Positions 7,948 through 16,741 of a stretch of DNA of 60,433 bases are shown here, one piece after another. Location of the stretch: NCBI GenBank assembly GCA_905480285.1, contig CAJQPT010000027.1, positions 1 to 60,433 on the forward strand, in the 5' to 3' direction. The position numbers and the translations under genes are program-made. The notes below the pieces were generated by a model. That model was not told the DNA's origin and did no database searches. It was given only the letters and a program-made list of their open reading frames with translations. Within the stretch, counting starts at the first letter, position 1, and the number at the start of each line of letters is the position of its first letter. Source of the DNA: an uncultured bacterium (lineage in GTDB: Bacteria > Planctomycetota > UBA1135 > GCA-002686595).

Positions 7948-9012
7948 TCAGGTCGTCGCGCCGCCGCAGCTGGATCCCGCCCCGGCCGTGCACCCGAAGC
8001 AGTGACGCCCTGTGGCGACCGTGCGCCTGGCGATGGGCTCCAGCTCGAAGCTGTCGATGTGGCCCGGGAGTCCGCCGGTGAGCCCGATGTCGAGCATCTG
8101 GTTGAAGTCGCAGTCAAAGAGACGCCCGTCCCATCCCACCGACAGGGTGTTGCGGCACATGACCCCTGCCACGGAGGCCGGGTTGAAGGCGTCCACCAGC
8201 TTGCGCAGATAGGCCTCGGTCTGTCCCTTGGTCTCCAGCCACTCCAGATAGCGGCTGATGGGCATGTTGGTGATGGTGAAGAGGGCGTCGAAGTCGATGT
8301 CGTAGGCCCTCTTGAGCTCGCGCTTCCACTCGGCCTCCAGTGAAGCCTGGCCCGCGGGCAAGAACGCGCCGACCGGGTTTGTCACGAGCACGAGGCGGAG
8401 CTTCGGATCCCGGCCATAGCCGCGCTCGTTCAGCCGACGCAGGGCCTCGATGGAGTCATCGAAGACCCCGTCACCGCGCTGGCGGTCGGTGCTGAGCTTG
8501 CGGTAGTGCGGCAGGGACGCGACCACCTCGACCTCGTGCTCCGCGAGAAAGTCCACCAGGTGCGCGTAGGGCCGGGTGAGCAGGATGGAGAGGTTGCAGC
8601 GGTCGATCACATGGCGCCCGGCCGCGCGCGCCCCCTGCACGAGGAACTCGAACTGGTCGGACATCTCTGGCGCCCCCCCGGTGATGTCCACGACTCCCGC
8701 GCCGGAGGCCTCCATGACCTCGAGGCAGCGCTCGGCCGTGGCGCGGGACATGTCCTCCTTGCGATCCGGTCCCGCGTCCACGTGACAGTGCACGCAGGCC
8801 AGGTTGCACCGGCGGCCGAGGTTCAGCTGCAGGATCTCGATCCCAGTGACCGACAGCGGCGCCTTCAACGCCACCTCGGCCGCGGCCGCGAAGTCACCGT
8901 CGCGACCCGCGAGGTCGACCCCGTCGAGCCGCGCGCGCTGCCAGCGGGGGTCCGCGAGGGGTGAGCGAGACCGCTGAAGAGAGGAGGTGGCTGGCGTCGG
9001 CATCGCGCTCAC
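7948..9012 (-). CDS. arsS: Arsenosugar biosynthesis radical SAM protein
   Basis: 354 residues. ArsS is the radical SAM enzyme that transfers the 5'-deoxyadenosyl group to dimethylarsenite in arsenosugar synthesis. The 4Fe-4S motif is RCNLACVHCHVDAGP (Cys69, Cys73, Cys76), followed by DITGGAPEM, typical of the family. The C-terminal half has GVMCRNTLSVGWDG, FDCDFNQML and the terminal HCFGCTAGAGSSCGG, also characteristic of ArsS. Its start overlaps the stop of the AhpD-like gene as ATGA, so they form a coupled pair. No arsenite methyltransferase (arsM) or arsR-like regulator is visible within several genes, so methylated arsenic would have to come from an enzyme encoded elsewhere. Confidence 0.93.
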   Translation of the reverse strand: MSAMPTPATSSLQRSRSPLADPRWQRARLDGVDLAGRDGDFAAAAEVALKAPLSVTGIEILQLNLGRRCNLACVHCHVDAGPDRKEDMSRATAERCLEVMEASGAGVVDITGGAPEMSDQFEFLVQGARAAGRHVIDRCNLSILLTRPYAHLVDFLAEHEVEVVASLPHYRKLSTDRQRGDGVFDDSIEALRRLNERGYGRDPKLRLVLVTNPVGAFLPAGQASLEAEWKRELKRAYDIDFDALFTITNMPISRYLEWLETKGQTEAYLRKLVDAFNPASVAGVMCRNTLSVGWDGRLFDCDFNQMLDIGLTGGLPGHIDSFELEPIARRTVATGRHCFGCTAGAGSSCGGATT

Positions 9013-9344
9013 ATCCCCAGGGAGTCCGCGACCTTTCGCATCTGTACGCCGTGCACGAGGGCGGCGCCCCCTCGGATCGCCGCGGCCACGTGCACCGCCT
9101 CGGTGAGCTGCTCCGCGTCACATCCCTGCTCGAGCGACCCCTTGGTGTAGGCGTCGATGCAGTACGCGCACTGCAGCGCGTGGGCCACGCCGAGGGCGAT
9201 CAGGTTCTTCTCGCGGGTCGAGAGGGCGCCGTCCTTGAACACCTCGCCGTACCACTCGAAGAACTTCTTCCCCATCTCGGGCGCGTGATCCGCGATCTCG
9301 GCGAACTTCCCCAGGTCCTCTGGGTCGTAGTAGGTCTGGCTCAT
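9009..9344 (-). CDS. Arsenosugar biosynthesis-associated AhpD-like protein
   Basis: 111 residues, an AhpD/carboxymuconolactone decarboxylase-type all-helical protein. It has the redox motif CAYC (Cys59, Cys62) and the following histidine region ending in AVHVAAAIRGGAALVHG. Small AhpD-like proteins of this kind (beginning TYYDPEDLGKFAEI) accompany arsS in many bacteria and are named after that association. The biochemical role is not settled; a thiol-dependent reductase or peroxidase acting on an arsenic intermediate is the usual suggestion. It is first in the leftward pair and overlaps arsS by 4 nt. A gap of about 100 bp separates it from divergent comM. Confidence 0.9.
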   Translation of the reverse strand: MSQTYYDPEDLGKFAEIADHAPEMGKKFFEWYGEVFKDGALSTREKNLIALGVAHALQCAYCIDAYTKGSLEQGCDAEQLTEAVHVAAAIRGGAALVHGVQMRKVADSLGM

Positions 9345-9446
9345 GATTCGACGAGCGTCGCCTGTGGGGCGTGTGCACGCAAGGCGAGATCCTCCGGGCT
9401 GACGAAAGGAGCGTCACCCGTCGGCCCCTGAACCGTCTTGAAGGTG

Positions 9447-11024
9447 ATGAACATCGTCCGCGTCCATGGTGCCTGCCTCGAGGGCGCAGGTGCGTTCCTC
9501 GTCACCGTTCAGGCTCGCTTCGAACCGCTCCAGCAGGGCCCCACCGAGATCCAGCTCACGGGCCTCCCAGACGCCGTCCTCCGGGAGAGCCGGGGGCGGC
9601 TGGCTTGTGTCCTCGGGGCCAGCCGACTCAAGGCCGGGCCCGGGCGGCTGCACCTCCACCTCACGCCCGCGGCGAGGCGGAAGTCGGGGGCGGGGCTCGA
9701 CCTCGCGCTCGTCATGGCCAGCGCCGCCGCCGTCGGACACCTGCGCCCCGCCCAGGTCAGCGGGCCGCTCTTCGTGGGCGAGGTCGGCATCGACGGGAGC
9801 CTGAGCCCCACCCCCGGCGGGCTCGCGGCCGCCCTTGAGGCCCGTCGCCAGGGGCTCACCGAGGTCATCGCGCCACCCGACGTCGCGCGCGAGGTGGCGC
9901 AACTCCCTGACCTGACGGTGTTCAGCGCCGAGGACCTCGGGGGCGTCCTGGCGATCCTCACCCACGGGCCAGGGGACCCCGAGCGGCCCGAGCCCCTCAC
10001 GGCCGACCCCACAGGCGACGAACCCGCCCCGGCGGGTGAGCGCCTTGATGAGGTCCGCGGACAGTCCGAGGCGAAGTTCGCCCTCCAGGTGGCTGCCACT
10101 GGGGGTCACGGGCTGCTGCTTGTCGGCCCCCCCGGCGCAGGCAAGACCATGCTGGCCCGGCGGCTCATTGACCTCCTCCCGGTCCCCGACCTCGCGGAGC
10201 GGATCGAGGCCACCGCGATTCGGTCCGCCGCGGGCCGTACGGCCCATGGCCTCGTCCGCGAGCGGCCGTTCCGGGCCCCCCATCACACCACGAGCTTCGC
10301 CGGGCTCCTCGGCGGCGGGAGCCCCATCGCCCCCGGTGAGATCACCCTCGCCCACGGCGGGGTTCTCTTCCTCGATGAGCTCCCGGAATTCGGGCGGGAC
10401 GCGCTGGAGGGACTCCGTCAACCGCTGGAGGAAGGACGGGTGCACATTGCCCGCGCCGGTCGCCGCCTCTCCCTGCCAGCAAACTTCCAGCTCATCGCCG
10501 CCATGAACCCCTGCCCGTGCGGATACGCGGGCCATCCGCGCCGGGTCTGCCGCTGCCCGCCGGCCTCCGTCCGAAGGTACCGCCAGCGAATCTCAGGCCC
10601 GGTCCTCGATCGGATCGACTTGCGCGTGGCCCTGCGGCCCGTCCCCCTCGACGCCCTCTTCCAACAGGGGGCCGCGCCCGGAGGCGCCTCGTCTCGCCCG
10701 AGCCCGGGGCGGCGCCTCGCCCGAGAGGTCCTGGAGGCCCGGTCCAGGGCATCGGCCAGGGCATCGGCCAAGGCATCGGCCCAGCCGGGCCAGGCCTCCC
10801 CCCTCAATAGAGATCTCAGCGGGGACGAACTCAACGCGGTAGCCGCCATCGACCAGCCCACGGTCGACCTGCTGCGCCGTGCCGCCGAGCGCCGCCAGCT
10901 GTCCAGCCGCGCGGTTCAGTCCCTGCGCCGCGTCGCGCGTACGGTCGCCGACCTTCGCGGCCTGGACCAGATCGACCCGCAGGCCATGGCCACGGCCCTC
11001 GCGCTCAGGGACGGGCTCGCCTGA
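9447..11024 (+). CDS. comM: YifB/ComM family Mg-chelatase-like AAA+ ATPase
   Basis: 525 residues in the ComM layout: an N-terminal Lon-protease-like fold domain (about 1-170, including GLPDAVLRESR and the LTPAARRKSGAGLDLALVM block), an AAA+ Mg-chelatase-like domain (Walker A GPPGAGKT about 227-234, Walker B LFLDELPEF about 307-315, FRAPHHTTSFAGLLGGG between them), the Cys-rich MNPCPCGY/CRCPP insertion, and a C-terminal helical lid ending LSSRAVQSLRRVARTVADL. ComM is a helicase that promotes branch migration during natural transformation. I used the ATG at 9447; a TTG (9438) and a GTG (9444) precede it in frame. A 12-bp repeat inserts RASA-type units in the linker around residue 435-447. Confidence 0.92.
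   Translation: MNIVRVHGACLEGAGAFLVTVQARFEPLQQGPTEIQLTGLPDAVLRESRGRLACVLGASRLKAGPGRLHLHLTPAARRKSGAGLDLALVMASAAAVGHLRPAQVSGPLFVGEVGIDGSLSPTPGGLAAALEARRQGLTEVIAPPDVAREVAQLPDLTVFSAEDLGGVLAILTHGPGDPERPEPLTADPTGDEPAPAGERLDEVRGQSEAKFALQVAATGGHGLLLVGPPGAGKTMLARRLIDLLPVPDLAERIEATAIRSAAGRTAHGLVRERPFRAPHHTTSFAGLLGGGSPIAPGEITLAHGGVLFLDELPEFGRDALEGLRQPLEEGRVHIARAGRRLSLPANFQLIAAMNPCPCGYAGHPRRVCRCPPASVRRYRQRISGPVLDRIDLRVALRPVPLDALFQQGAAPGGASSRPSPGRRLAREVLEARSRASARASAKASAQPGQASPLNRDLSGDELNAVAAIDQPTVDLLRRAAERRQLSSRAVQSLRRVARTVADLRGLDQIDPQAMATALALRDGLA
10749..10784. repeat. 12-bp tandem repeat inside comM, 3 copies
   Basis: Units GCATCGGCCAGG, GCATCGGCCAAG and GCATCGGCCCAG encode a basic Ala/Ser-rich linker (RASARASAKASA-like) between the AAA+ core and the lid domain. 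The repeat is in frame and probably a flexible spacer. Confidence 0.85.
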
Positions 11025-11047
11025 GGCTGCGGGGCAGCGGCGTCTGA

Positions 11048-12319
11048 TCACTCGTGGCGGAGGGCCTCCACCGGGTCCATGTTGGCCGCGCGCCACGCGG
11101 GATAGAGCCCAAAGACGATCCCCACGAGCACCGAGATACCAAAGGCGAAGATAGGCGCCGCTGGCTCGACGATGGTCTCGAGTTCGGCGGTCCGCTCCAC
11201 GATCCAGGGGATGAGCAGTCCGACGCCGACCCCGACCACGCCGCCGGCCCCGGAGAGCACCATGGTCTCCACCAGGAACTGGGTCACGATGTGCTTGCGC
11301 TTAGCGCCGAGGGCCCGGCGAATACCGATCTCCCGTGTCCGCTCCGTCACGGTCGCCAGCATCACGTTCATGATGCCGATGCCTCCGACGAGCAGGGAGA
11401 TCCCGGCGATCGAGCCCAGGACGATGTTGAAGATGCGCTTGGTCTCCTCCGCGCGTGCGAGGAGCTCGAGGGGCACGATGACCTCGTAGTCCTTCTCGTC
11501 GTGCTCCCGCTTCAGCATCGAGCGACAGGCGGCGGCGACGACGGGGACGTCGATGTCACGCTCCGCGGCGACGATGATCTCGTGGAGCTGGACCTCCTGG
11601 ATGTCCATCGAGCCGCTGCGCATCTGGGTCTGGCGCTCCCCGAAGTAGGCCCGACCGGTGGACAGGGGCAGGAAGACCTCCCCGCCCGCCTCGCTGGAGG
11701 GGTCGAGGGTGACGCTCCCCACCGGCATCCTCGAATAGAGCACCCCCACCACCTCGAGGTAGTGCTCCCCCACCTTGACCCGCTCGCCAAGAGCCGTGTC
11801 GAAGGGGAAGAGGAAGCGCGCAACCTCGTAGCCGAGGACGCAGACGAGGGAGCGATTCGCCTCGTCCTGCTCGGTCAGAAAGCGGCCCGAGAAGAGGTCC
11901 CGTCGCGTCACCGACTGGAAGAGGTGCGGCGTGCAGAGGACCCGAGGGCGGCAGAGGAGCTGGCCGCTGCGCACCTCGGCGGGGGTCTGGAGCACGGGCA
12001 CGGACTGCTCGATGCCTGGGAACGTCTCGGAAATGCGCTCGAAGTCGTCGCGGGTCAGCCCGTAGCTGAGCACGCGCGTCTCGGCGTCTTCGTCGCCGAC
12101 CTGGGGCGGCTTGACGCTCCGCAGGATGACGTTCCGGCTACCGAGCCGTCGGATCTGGTCCTGAGCTTCCGCGCTGGCGCCCTCGCCCACCGCGAGCATC
12201 GCGATCACGCTCGCCACTCCGAAGAGCACGCCCAGGGTCGTCAGGAAGCTGCGGAGCTTGTGGAGCAGCAGGCTCGAGACCCCGAGGCGTACCGCGCGGG
12301 CCAGTGAACTACTGCGCAT
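11048..12319 (-). CDS. MacB-like ABC transporter permease (FtsX family)
   Basis: 423 residues with the MacB topology. One membrane helix lies near the N-terminus (about 17-45, [27 protein letters not shown]), then a large MacB_PCD-type extracytoplasmic domain to about 280, then three helices. Between them is [30 protein letters not shown], the conserved FtsX cytoplasmic loop. It would form the mechanotransmission permease of a tripartite efflux or lipoprotein-extruding system with the ATPase and MacA-like adaptor encoded just upstream. The start overlaps the ATPase gene by 11 nt. It is last in the operon and converges with comM, 23 bp away. The substrate (lipopeptide, lipid, protein or drug) cannot be inferred. 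Confidence 0.9.
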   Translation of the reverse strand: MRSSSLARAVRLGVSSLLLHKLRSFLTTLGVLFGVASVIAMLAVGEGASAEAQDQIRRLGSRNVILRSVKPPQVGDEDAETRVLSYGLTRDDFERISETFPGIEQSVPVLQTPAEVRSGQLLCRPRVLCTPHLFQSVTRRDLFSGRFLTEQDEANRSLVCVLGYEVARFLFPFDTALGERVKVGEHYLEVVGVLYSRMPVGSVTLDPSSEAGGEVFLPLSTGRAYFGERQTQMRSGSMDIQEVQLHEIIVAAERDIDVPVVAAACRSMLKREHDEKDYEVIVPLELLARAEETKRIFNIVLGSIAGISLLVGGIGIMNVMLATVTERTREIGIRRALGAKRKHIVTQFLVETMVLSGAGGVVGVGVGLLIPWIVERTAELETIVEPAAPIFAFGISVLVGIVFGLYPAWRAANMDPVEALRHE

Positions 12320-13082
12320 CGGCGACAGCCCCCGTGCGCTCTGCGCCGCGCTCGACGGTCTCGATGTTGCCGTCCTTGAGCCGCAGGATGTTCTCGGCCC
12401 GACGGCCGACCTCGGCCTCGTGGGTCACGAGCAGGATGGTCTTGCCCTCGGCGTGCAGCTCGTCGAAGAGCTCGAGGATCTCGTCCGCGGTCTTGCTGTC
12501 GAGGTTACCGGTCGCCTCATCCGCGAGGATCAGGGCGGGGTCGTTGATCAGCGAGCGTGCGATGGCGACGCGCTGCTGCTGGCCGCCGGAGAGCTGCATG
12601 GGTCGGTGATGGAGGCGCTCGCCGAGCCCGACGCGCTTCGCCAGCTCGAGTGCTCGGTCCTCGATCCCTTCGGGGACCTCGTCCTGGTACATGACCGGCA
12701 TGAGGATGTTCTCCAGGACATCCAGCTGCGGGATCAGGTTGTACGACTGGAAGATGAAGCCGAGCTCCGCGCCGCGGAAGGTCGACAGCTCATCGTCGTC
12801 GAGTTCGGCGACCTCCTGGCCGCGCACGCGGTAGGAGCCGCTCGACGGGCGATCGACGCAACCGAGGATGTTGAGCAGCGTGGACTTGCCGCTGCCCGAA
12901 CTCCCCATGATGGCCCAGTACTCGCCCTTGCGAAACGTGAACGAGAAGCCGTCCAGGGCGCGCACCTCCTCCTCACCCATGCGGTACATGCGGGTGATGT
13001 CCGAGAGCTCTGCGACCGGCTCCGAGGGTGCCGAGCCCCCCGCTGGCTGGGGCTTCGCGCTCGCCAAGGTGGAATCGCTCAC
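12309..13082 (-). CDS. MacB/LolD-like ABC transporter ATP-binding protein
   Basis: 257 residues. It has Walker [10 protein letters not shown] (about 60-68), the Q-loop in [12 protein letters not shown], the signature LSGGQQQR (164-171), Walker [13 protein letters not shown] (184-195) and the H-loop VTHE. TGNLDS is typical of the MacB/LolD/FtsE subgroup that powers mechanotransmission permeases. An N-terminal 20-residue Ala/Pro/Ser-rich extension is unusual for the family. The GTG start overlaps the adaptor gene's stop as GTGA, and its own end overlaps the permease by 11 nt. All this points to stoichiometric translation of the complex. Confidence 0.93.
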   Translation of the reverse strand: MSDSTLASAKPQPAGGSAPSEPVAELSDITRMYRMGEEEVRALDGFSFTFRKGEYWAIMGSSGSGKSTLLNILGCVDRPSSGSYRVRGQEVAELDDDELSTFRGAELGFIFQSYNLIPQLDVLENILMPVMYQDEVPEGIEDRALELAKRVGLGERLHHRPMQLSGGQQQRVAIARSLINDPALILADEATGNLDSKTADEILELFDELHAEGKTILLVTHEAEVGRRAENILRLKDGNIETVERGAERTGAVADAQ

Positions 13083-14914
13083 CGGTCGCCGCCCCCGCCA
13101 CGTCCACCGCGGCCGGACCCGCCGGAGCTGGCGCCACGCTCGCGCATACGCTTGGCGATCTCGGCCCGCTGCTCGGCAGTGAGGGTGCCCCCTGGCTTGC
13201 CGCCGCGCCCTTCCCTCCCCGCCGGCCGGCCCGCGGGCATCTGGCCTCTGGCGCCCGCTGCCGAGGCTCTCGCCGCCGGAGCTCCCGCAGCCGGGGCTCC
13301 CGCAGCCGGGGCGCCTGCTGCCATCTCAGGCGCCGGGGCGTCGGGCACCGCCGCAGGCTCGAAGTCGGCGGGCGGAGCGAGGAGGACGATGTCCCCCTTG
13401 GCGAGGCCTGAGTTGATCGAGACCCACTTGTTGTTGTCCAGGCCGACCTCGACCTCGCAGCGCTCCACGCCCGCCTCGGTGCGCTTGAAGACGATGGTCT
13501 TTCCGCCGTCGAGGATGACGCACTGCCGAGGGATGTAGGTCGCGTCTTCAAGGTCCTCGACGAGGATGTCCACGCTGCACGACATCCCGGGCCGCATGTC
13601 AGGGGTCGGGTTCAGAAGGCTGATGTCGGCCTTGTAGAGGCGCTGGTTCGGGTTGCTCCGCCAGCTCCCCGAGTCCGCCATCACGGCGACGAACTCCACC
13701 CGCCCCTCGAAGGTCCGGTTGGGGAAGGCGTCCACCGTGACGAGGCACGGCAGGCCCGCCTGGATCTTCTTGAGCTTGGTCTCGTGGATGCTCGCCTTGA
13801 CGGTCATCCCGCCCTGCCTGGGGATCGTGCAGAGCTCCTGACGCTCGCGGACCTCGGTGCCCTCCTCGATCGTGTCCCCCGAGCCCCACCGACTCTTCTC
13901 CCGCGCATAGACCAGCAGCCCCGGCTCAGGCGCGTAGATCTTGGACTTGCCCACCTGCTGCTTGAGCTCGTCCAGCTGCTCGCGCTCTCGCACGAGCTTG
14001 AAGCTCGCTGACTCTCGCTCGGCCAGGAAGTCCGCGAGCTTGGCCGCGGCCTGCTTCACGGTCTTGCTGATGTCGCGGCGACGCGTGTCCACATCGGACT
14101 GGAGCTCCGCGAGCTTGCGGCGGTTGCCGAACTTGATCATCAGCGCGAGCTCTCGCCGCGCCTGAGCCAGCTTCACCTCCGACCGCTGCCTGGCGAACTG
14201 CTTCTCCTCCAGCTCGTTCTGCGACTTGAACTCCTCGGCGTGCAGCTTGATAGCCCAGCTGAGCTCCTTCTCCGCCGTGGAGAGCTCCTCCTCTCCGAGC
14301 AGCACAGCCTCCTCAGCCGACCCGAGCTCGTTGTCCCACTCTCCGGGCTCATTGGCCTCGGGGTTGCCCGTGTACTTGGCGAGGTCAAGCTCGGCCAGTT
14401 CGAGGGCGAGTTCGGCCGCCGCCAGATCGCTCTCGTTCTGGATGACCTGGATGTCGTACTGCTCGCGCGCCTTGGTGAAGGCCGCCTCCGCGTTCTTGAC
14501 CGCGATCTCCTGGGCGACGAGCTCGTCCGCGAGCTGGGAGACATCGAGCTCCACGACGAGGTCACCCGCGTTGAGGGAGGTCCCCTCTTCCGCCAAGTAG
14601 ATGATCGTGGAGCGGCCCTCGATCTCGCACTTGAGGCTGATGCTGTCCGAGGCCTCAAGGTTGCCGCGGACGACCTCCGAGATCCGGAGGGGTCCGGTGC
14701 GGACCGGGGCGCCCTCGATCTTGACCTCGACCTCGCCCTCGAAGATCCCCTTCAGGAGTCCCGACTGCCACGCCCCTGCGGCTAGCGCCACGAGGACAAG
14801 GATGATCGTCAGAGCGCCGCCCCGACGGTCAGCCGAAGGTGCTGCAGAGAATCGAAGGTTGGCAGTCGGAGTCATGGGCGTTTCCATCAGTCGCGGCCTC
14901 GGGAGTCGAGGCAT
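13079..14914 (-). CDS. MacA/HlyD-like efflux adaptor with long coiled coil and repeat-rich tail
   Basis: About 611 residues, long for a MacA-type adaptor (usually 370-400). There is one membrane helix at about 33-49 (ALTIILVLVALAAGAW). A lipoyl/barrel half-domain follows with GTSLNAGDLVVELD, then an alpha-helical hairpin of about 220 residues rich in Glu/Leu/Lys heptads, then the returning barrel (MTVKASIHETKLKKIQAG, LVTVDAFPNRTFEGRVEFV, MRPGMSCSVDI). It would bridge the inner-membrane ABC permease and the TolC-like channel. The C-terminal 80 residues begin with AAGAP repeats (from a 15-bp DNA repeat) and end in a Gly/Arg-rich stretch around AEQRAEIAKRMRERG. The ATG at 14914 shares its A with the TGA stop of the TolC-like gene (TGATG); a GTG one codon earlier is the alternative. 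Confidence 0.87.
   Translation of the reverse strand: MPRLPRPRLMETPMTPTANLRFSAAPSADRRGGALTIILVLVALAAGAWQSGLLKGIFEGEVEVKIEGAPVRTGPLRISEVVRGNLEASDSISLKCEIEGRSTIIYLAEEGTSLNAGDLVVELDVSQLADELVAQEIAVKNAEAAFTKAREQYDIQVIQNESDLAAAELALELAELDLAKYTGNPEANEPGEWDNELGSAEEAVLLGEEELSTAEKELSWAIKLHAEEFKSQNELEEKQFARQRSEVKLAQARRELALMIKFGNRRKLAELQSDVDTRRRDISKTVKQAAAKLADFLAERESASFKLVREREQLDELKQQVGKSKIYAPEPGLLVYAREKSRWGSGDTIEEGTEVRERQELCTIPRQGGMTVKASIHETKLKKIQAGLPCLVTVDAFPNRTFEGRVEFVAVMADSGSWRSNPNQRLYKADISLLNPTPDMRPGMSCSVDILVEDLEDATYIPRQCVILDGGKTIVFKRTEAGVERCEVEVGLDNNKWVSINSGLAKGDIVLLAPPADFEPAAVPDAPAPEMAAGAPAAGAPAAGAPAARASAAGARGQMPAGRPAGREGRGGKPGGTLTAEQRAEIAKRMRERGASSGGSGRGGRGGGGDR
13251..13325. repeat. 15-bp tandem repeat in the adaptor gene, 5 copies
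   Basis: Units begin at 13251, 13266, 13281, 13296 and 13311; the units at 13281 and 13296 are identical (GCTCCCGCAGCCGGG). Read on the coding (minus) strand they give Ala-Ala-Gly-Ala-Pro pentapeptides in the C-terminal tail of the MacA-like protein. Confidence 0.93.
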
Positions 14915-16695
14915 CACTGGAGGTCGGGAGCGAGGGCGTCGCGCTCCAGGGTTCGGACGCGGAGGTCCTCGGAGAGGGCGGGGTCCACGAAGACCCCGGA
15001 CTCGTCCACTCGCAGGAGCTCGAGCTCGAGCCAGAGGTTGAGGAGGTCGAGGGTGAAGGCGATCCGGGCGGCGGTGGCCGAGTCACGGCTCGAGCGCAGC
15101 GAGCTCTGGGCCTCGAGGAGGTCTCGCGTGATGGCCTCACCGGCCTCGAGGCTCAGCTCCGCACCGCGAACGCGGCGCTCGGAGAGGGTCACGGCTCCCT
15201 GCTGGATCATGAACGACTTGTAGCTGTTGCGGGCTCGACGGAGCGCGTCGCGGACAGACGCCGTGACGTCGTCGAGGGATCGCTCGTACCGGCGGCGGAC
15301 GTCCACGAGGGTGAGCTCGGCGCGGCGCCAGGCGTTTCGCAGCGGCAGCAGATCGATGGGCAGGTCCACGTCAACACCCGCCGACCAGATCGCGTCGCTG
15401 AACGAGTACTGGAGGACCTTGCCTTCGGCGGTCACCTCCCGCACCGAGGCGCTGACGCTGAGGCCCGCGCGCAGAGCGTCGCGCGCGATCGCCTCCTTGC
15501 GCACCGCGTCCTGGACGCGATCGAAGGAGGTCATCACGTCGAGTCGGTTCTCGAGGGCGAACTCAACGGCGACGTCGTCGCGAAGGAGGTCCAGCACGGG
15601 GCTCTCCACCTCGAGGCGCCGGAGGATGCCCTCCTCGAAGAAGAGCTCGCACTCCACAGGAAGACCGAGGAAGACCTTGAACGTGTCGAGCTGACGCTCG
15701 GTGTTGCCCTGCAGCACGACGAGGCGGTTCTGCGACCCGAGCTCGTCCTGGCGCGCCTGGTCTGCCTGCACCTCGGAGAGCTCCCCCGCCTCGGCGAGGC
15801 GCTCGTTACGGACCCGGAGGAGGCGCAGGTTCTCGAAGTTCAGCCGCTCGTTGTTGAGCTGGTCGAGCGACTGCTGGACCCGGTACACCCGGTCGCTGAC
15901 GTCGACCGCGTACGTCCGCCGAAACCGCTCGTAGGCGCGGACCGCGTAGATGAGCGTGCGCTCGGTCTGGCGCAGCGGCTCGAGGGTCACCAGCGCGCCG
16001 GTCCCCTTGAGGAGCGGCTGCGTGATGCTGAGGCCAACGTTCGTGATGCCGTCCCATCCATCACCGGTCGAGACGACCCGGAACAGGCTCGCCCCCACGT
16101 CGGCGAGGATGACCGCGCCGGTCCCCAGCACCCGCGACACCGAGGCGCTGAAGCCCTTCGATGCGGTGCCCAGGTTGCCGTTGATCTCGCCGCTGGCACC
16201 GCCGTCGACGGACGCGTCGTACTGGTAGCCGAAGCGCCACTGCTCAAGGGTGAGGTCCAGCGAAGTGCGGTAGAGCGACTCCTGCTGCTGCTGAACGTCC
16301 TCGCTGTTCTCCGCCGCGATCGAGAGCGCCGAGACCACGTTCAGGGGGCCAACACCGGTCACGGCGCCGGCGAGGACCTTCTCCCTCATGGTCCAGTCCG
16401 CCGCATCCCGAGGCTCCCGCCCAAAGCTCGCCGTGGGCGCGGGCAGCGAGAAGGGGGTGTCCTGGTCAAACAGCTGCTTGCGCCGCGCGTCGATCAGGGC
16501 GTACGCGTCTCTGTCTGCCCTGTCCCGGAGCTCGGGTGGCGTGAAACAGCCCTGGAAGAGCAGCGCGCTGGCCGCGACGGCCAGCGAGATTCGCGCGTGA
16601 GAGTGGGGGTAGCTCAAGGTGAGGCCGGGAAGAGATCGAACGGGGCCATGCCCATGTTCCGTTTCCCCCGTGGTTTTCGTGCTGAAAACCCGCAC
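14914..16695 (-). CDS. TolC-family outer membrane efflux lipoprotein
   Basis: 593 residues. A hydrophobic segment ends in LLFQGC (Cys50), a lipobox, so the protein is probably an outer-membrane lipoprotein as in OprM-type TolC homologues. Two long helical OEP repeats are visible, for example LRQTERTLIYAVRAYERFRRTY...LDQLNNERLNFENLRL and RNSYKSFMIQQGAVTLSERRVRGAELSLEAGEAITRDLLEAQSSL (cited as separate stretches of the two helical hairpins), with beta segments between them such as GVDVDLPIDLLPLRNAWRRA. The start used is the GTG at 16695; it leaves an unusually long, charged n-region, so a later TTG could be the true start. It belongs to the operon encoding the adaptor and MacB-like parts and overlaps the adaptor start by one base. 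Confidence 0.86.
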   Translation of the reverse strand: MRVFSTKTTGETEHGHGPVRSLPGLTLSYPHSHARISLAVAASALLFQGCFTPPELRDRADRDAYALIDARRKQLFDQDTPFSLPAPTASFGREPRDAADWTMREKVLAGAVTGVGPLNVVSALSIAAENSEDVQQQQESLYRTSLDLTLEQWRFGYQYDASVDGGASGEINGNLGTASKGFSASVSRVLGTGAVILADVGASLFRVVSTGDGWDGITNVGLSITQPLLKGTGALVTLEPLRQTERTLIYAVRAYERFRRTYAVDVSDRVYRVQQSLDQLNNERLNFENLRLLRVRNERLAEAGELSEVQADQARQDELGSQNRLVVLQGNTERQLDTFKVFLGLPVECELFFEEGILRRLEVESPVLDLLRDDVAVEFALENRLDVMTSFDRVQDAVRKEAIARDALRAGLSVSASVREVTAEGKVLQYSFSDAIWSAGVDVDLPIDLLPLRNAWRRAELTLVDVRRRYERSLDDVTASVRDALRRARNSYKSFMIQQGAVTLSERRVRGAELSLEAGEAITRDLLEAQSSLRSSRDSATAARIAFTLDLLNLWLELELLRVDESGVFVDPALSEDLRVRTLERDALAPDLQ

Positions 16696-16741
16696 GGATT
16701 CCTCGATCGCTCACCCCTTACGCTGTGCCAACGTGCGGCGT

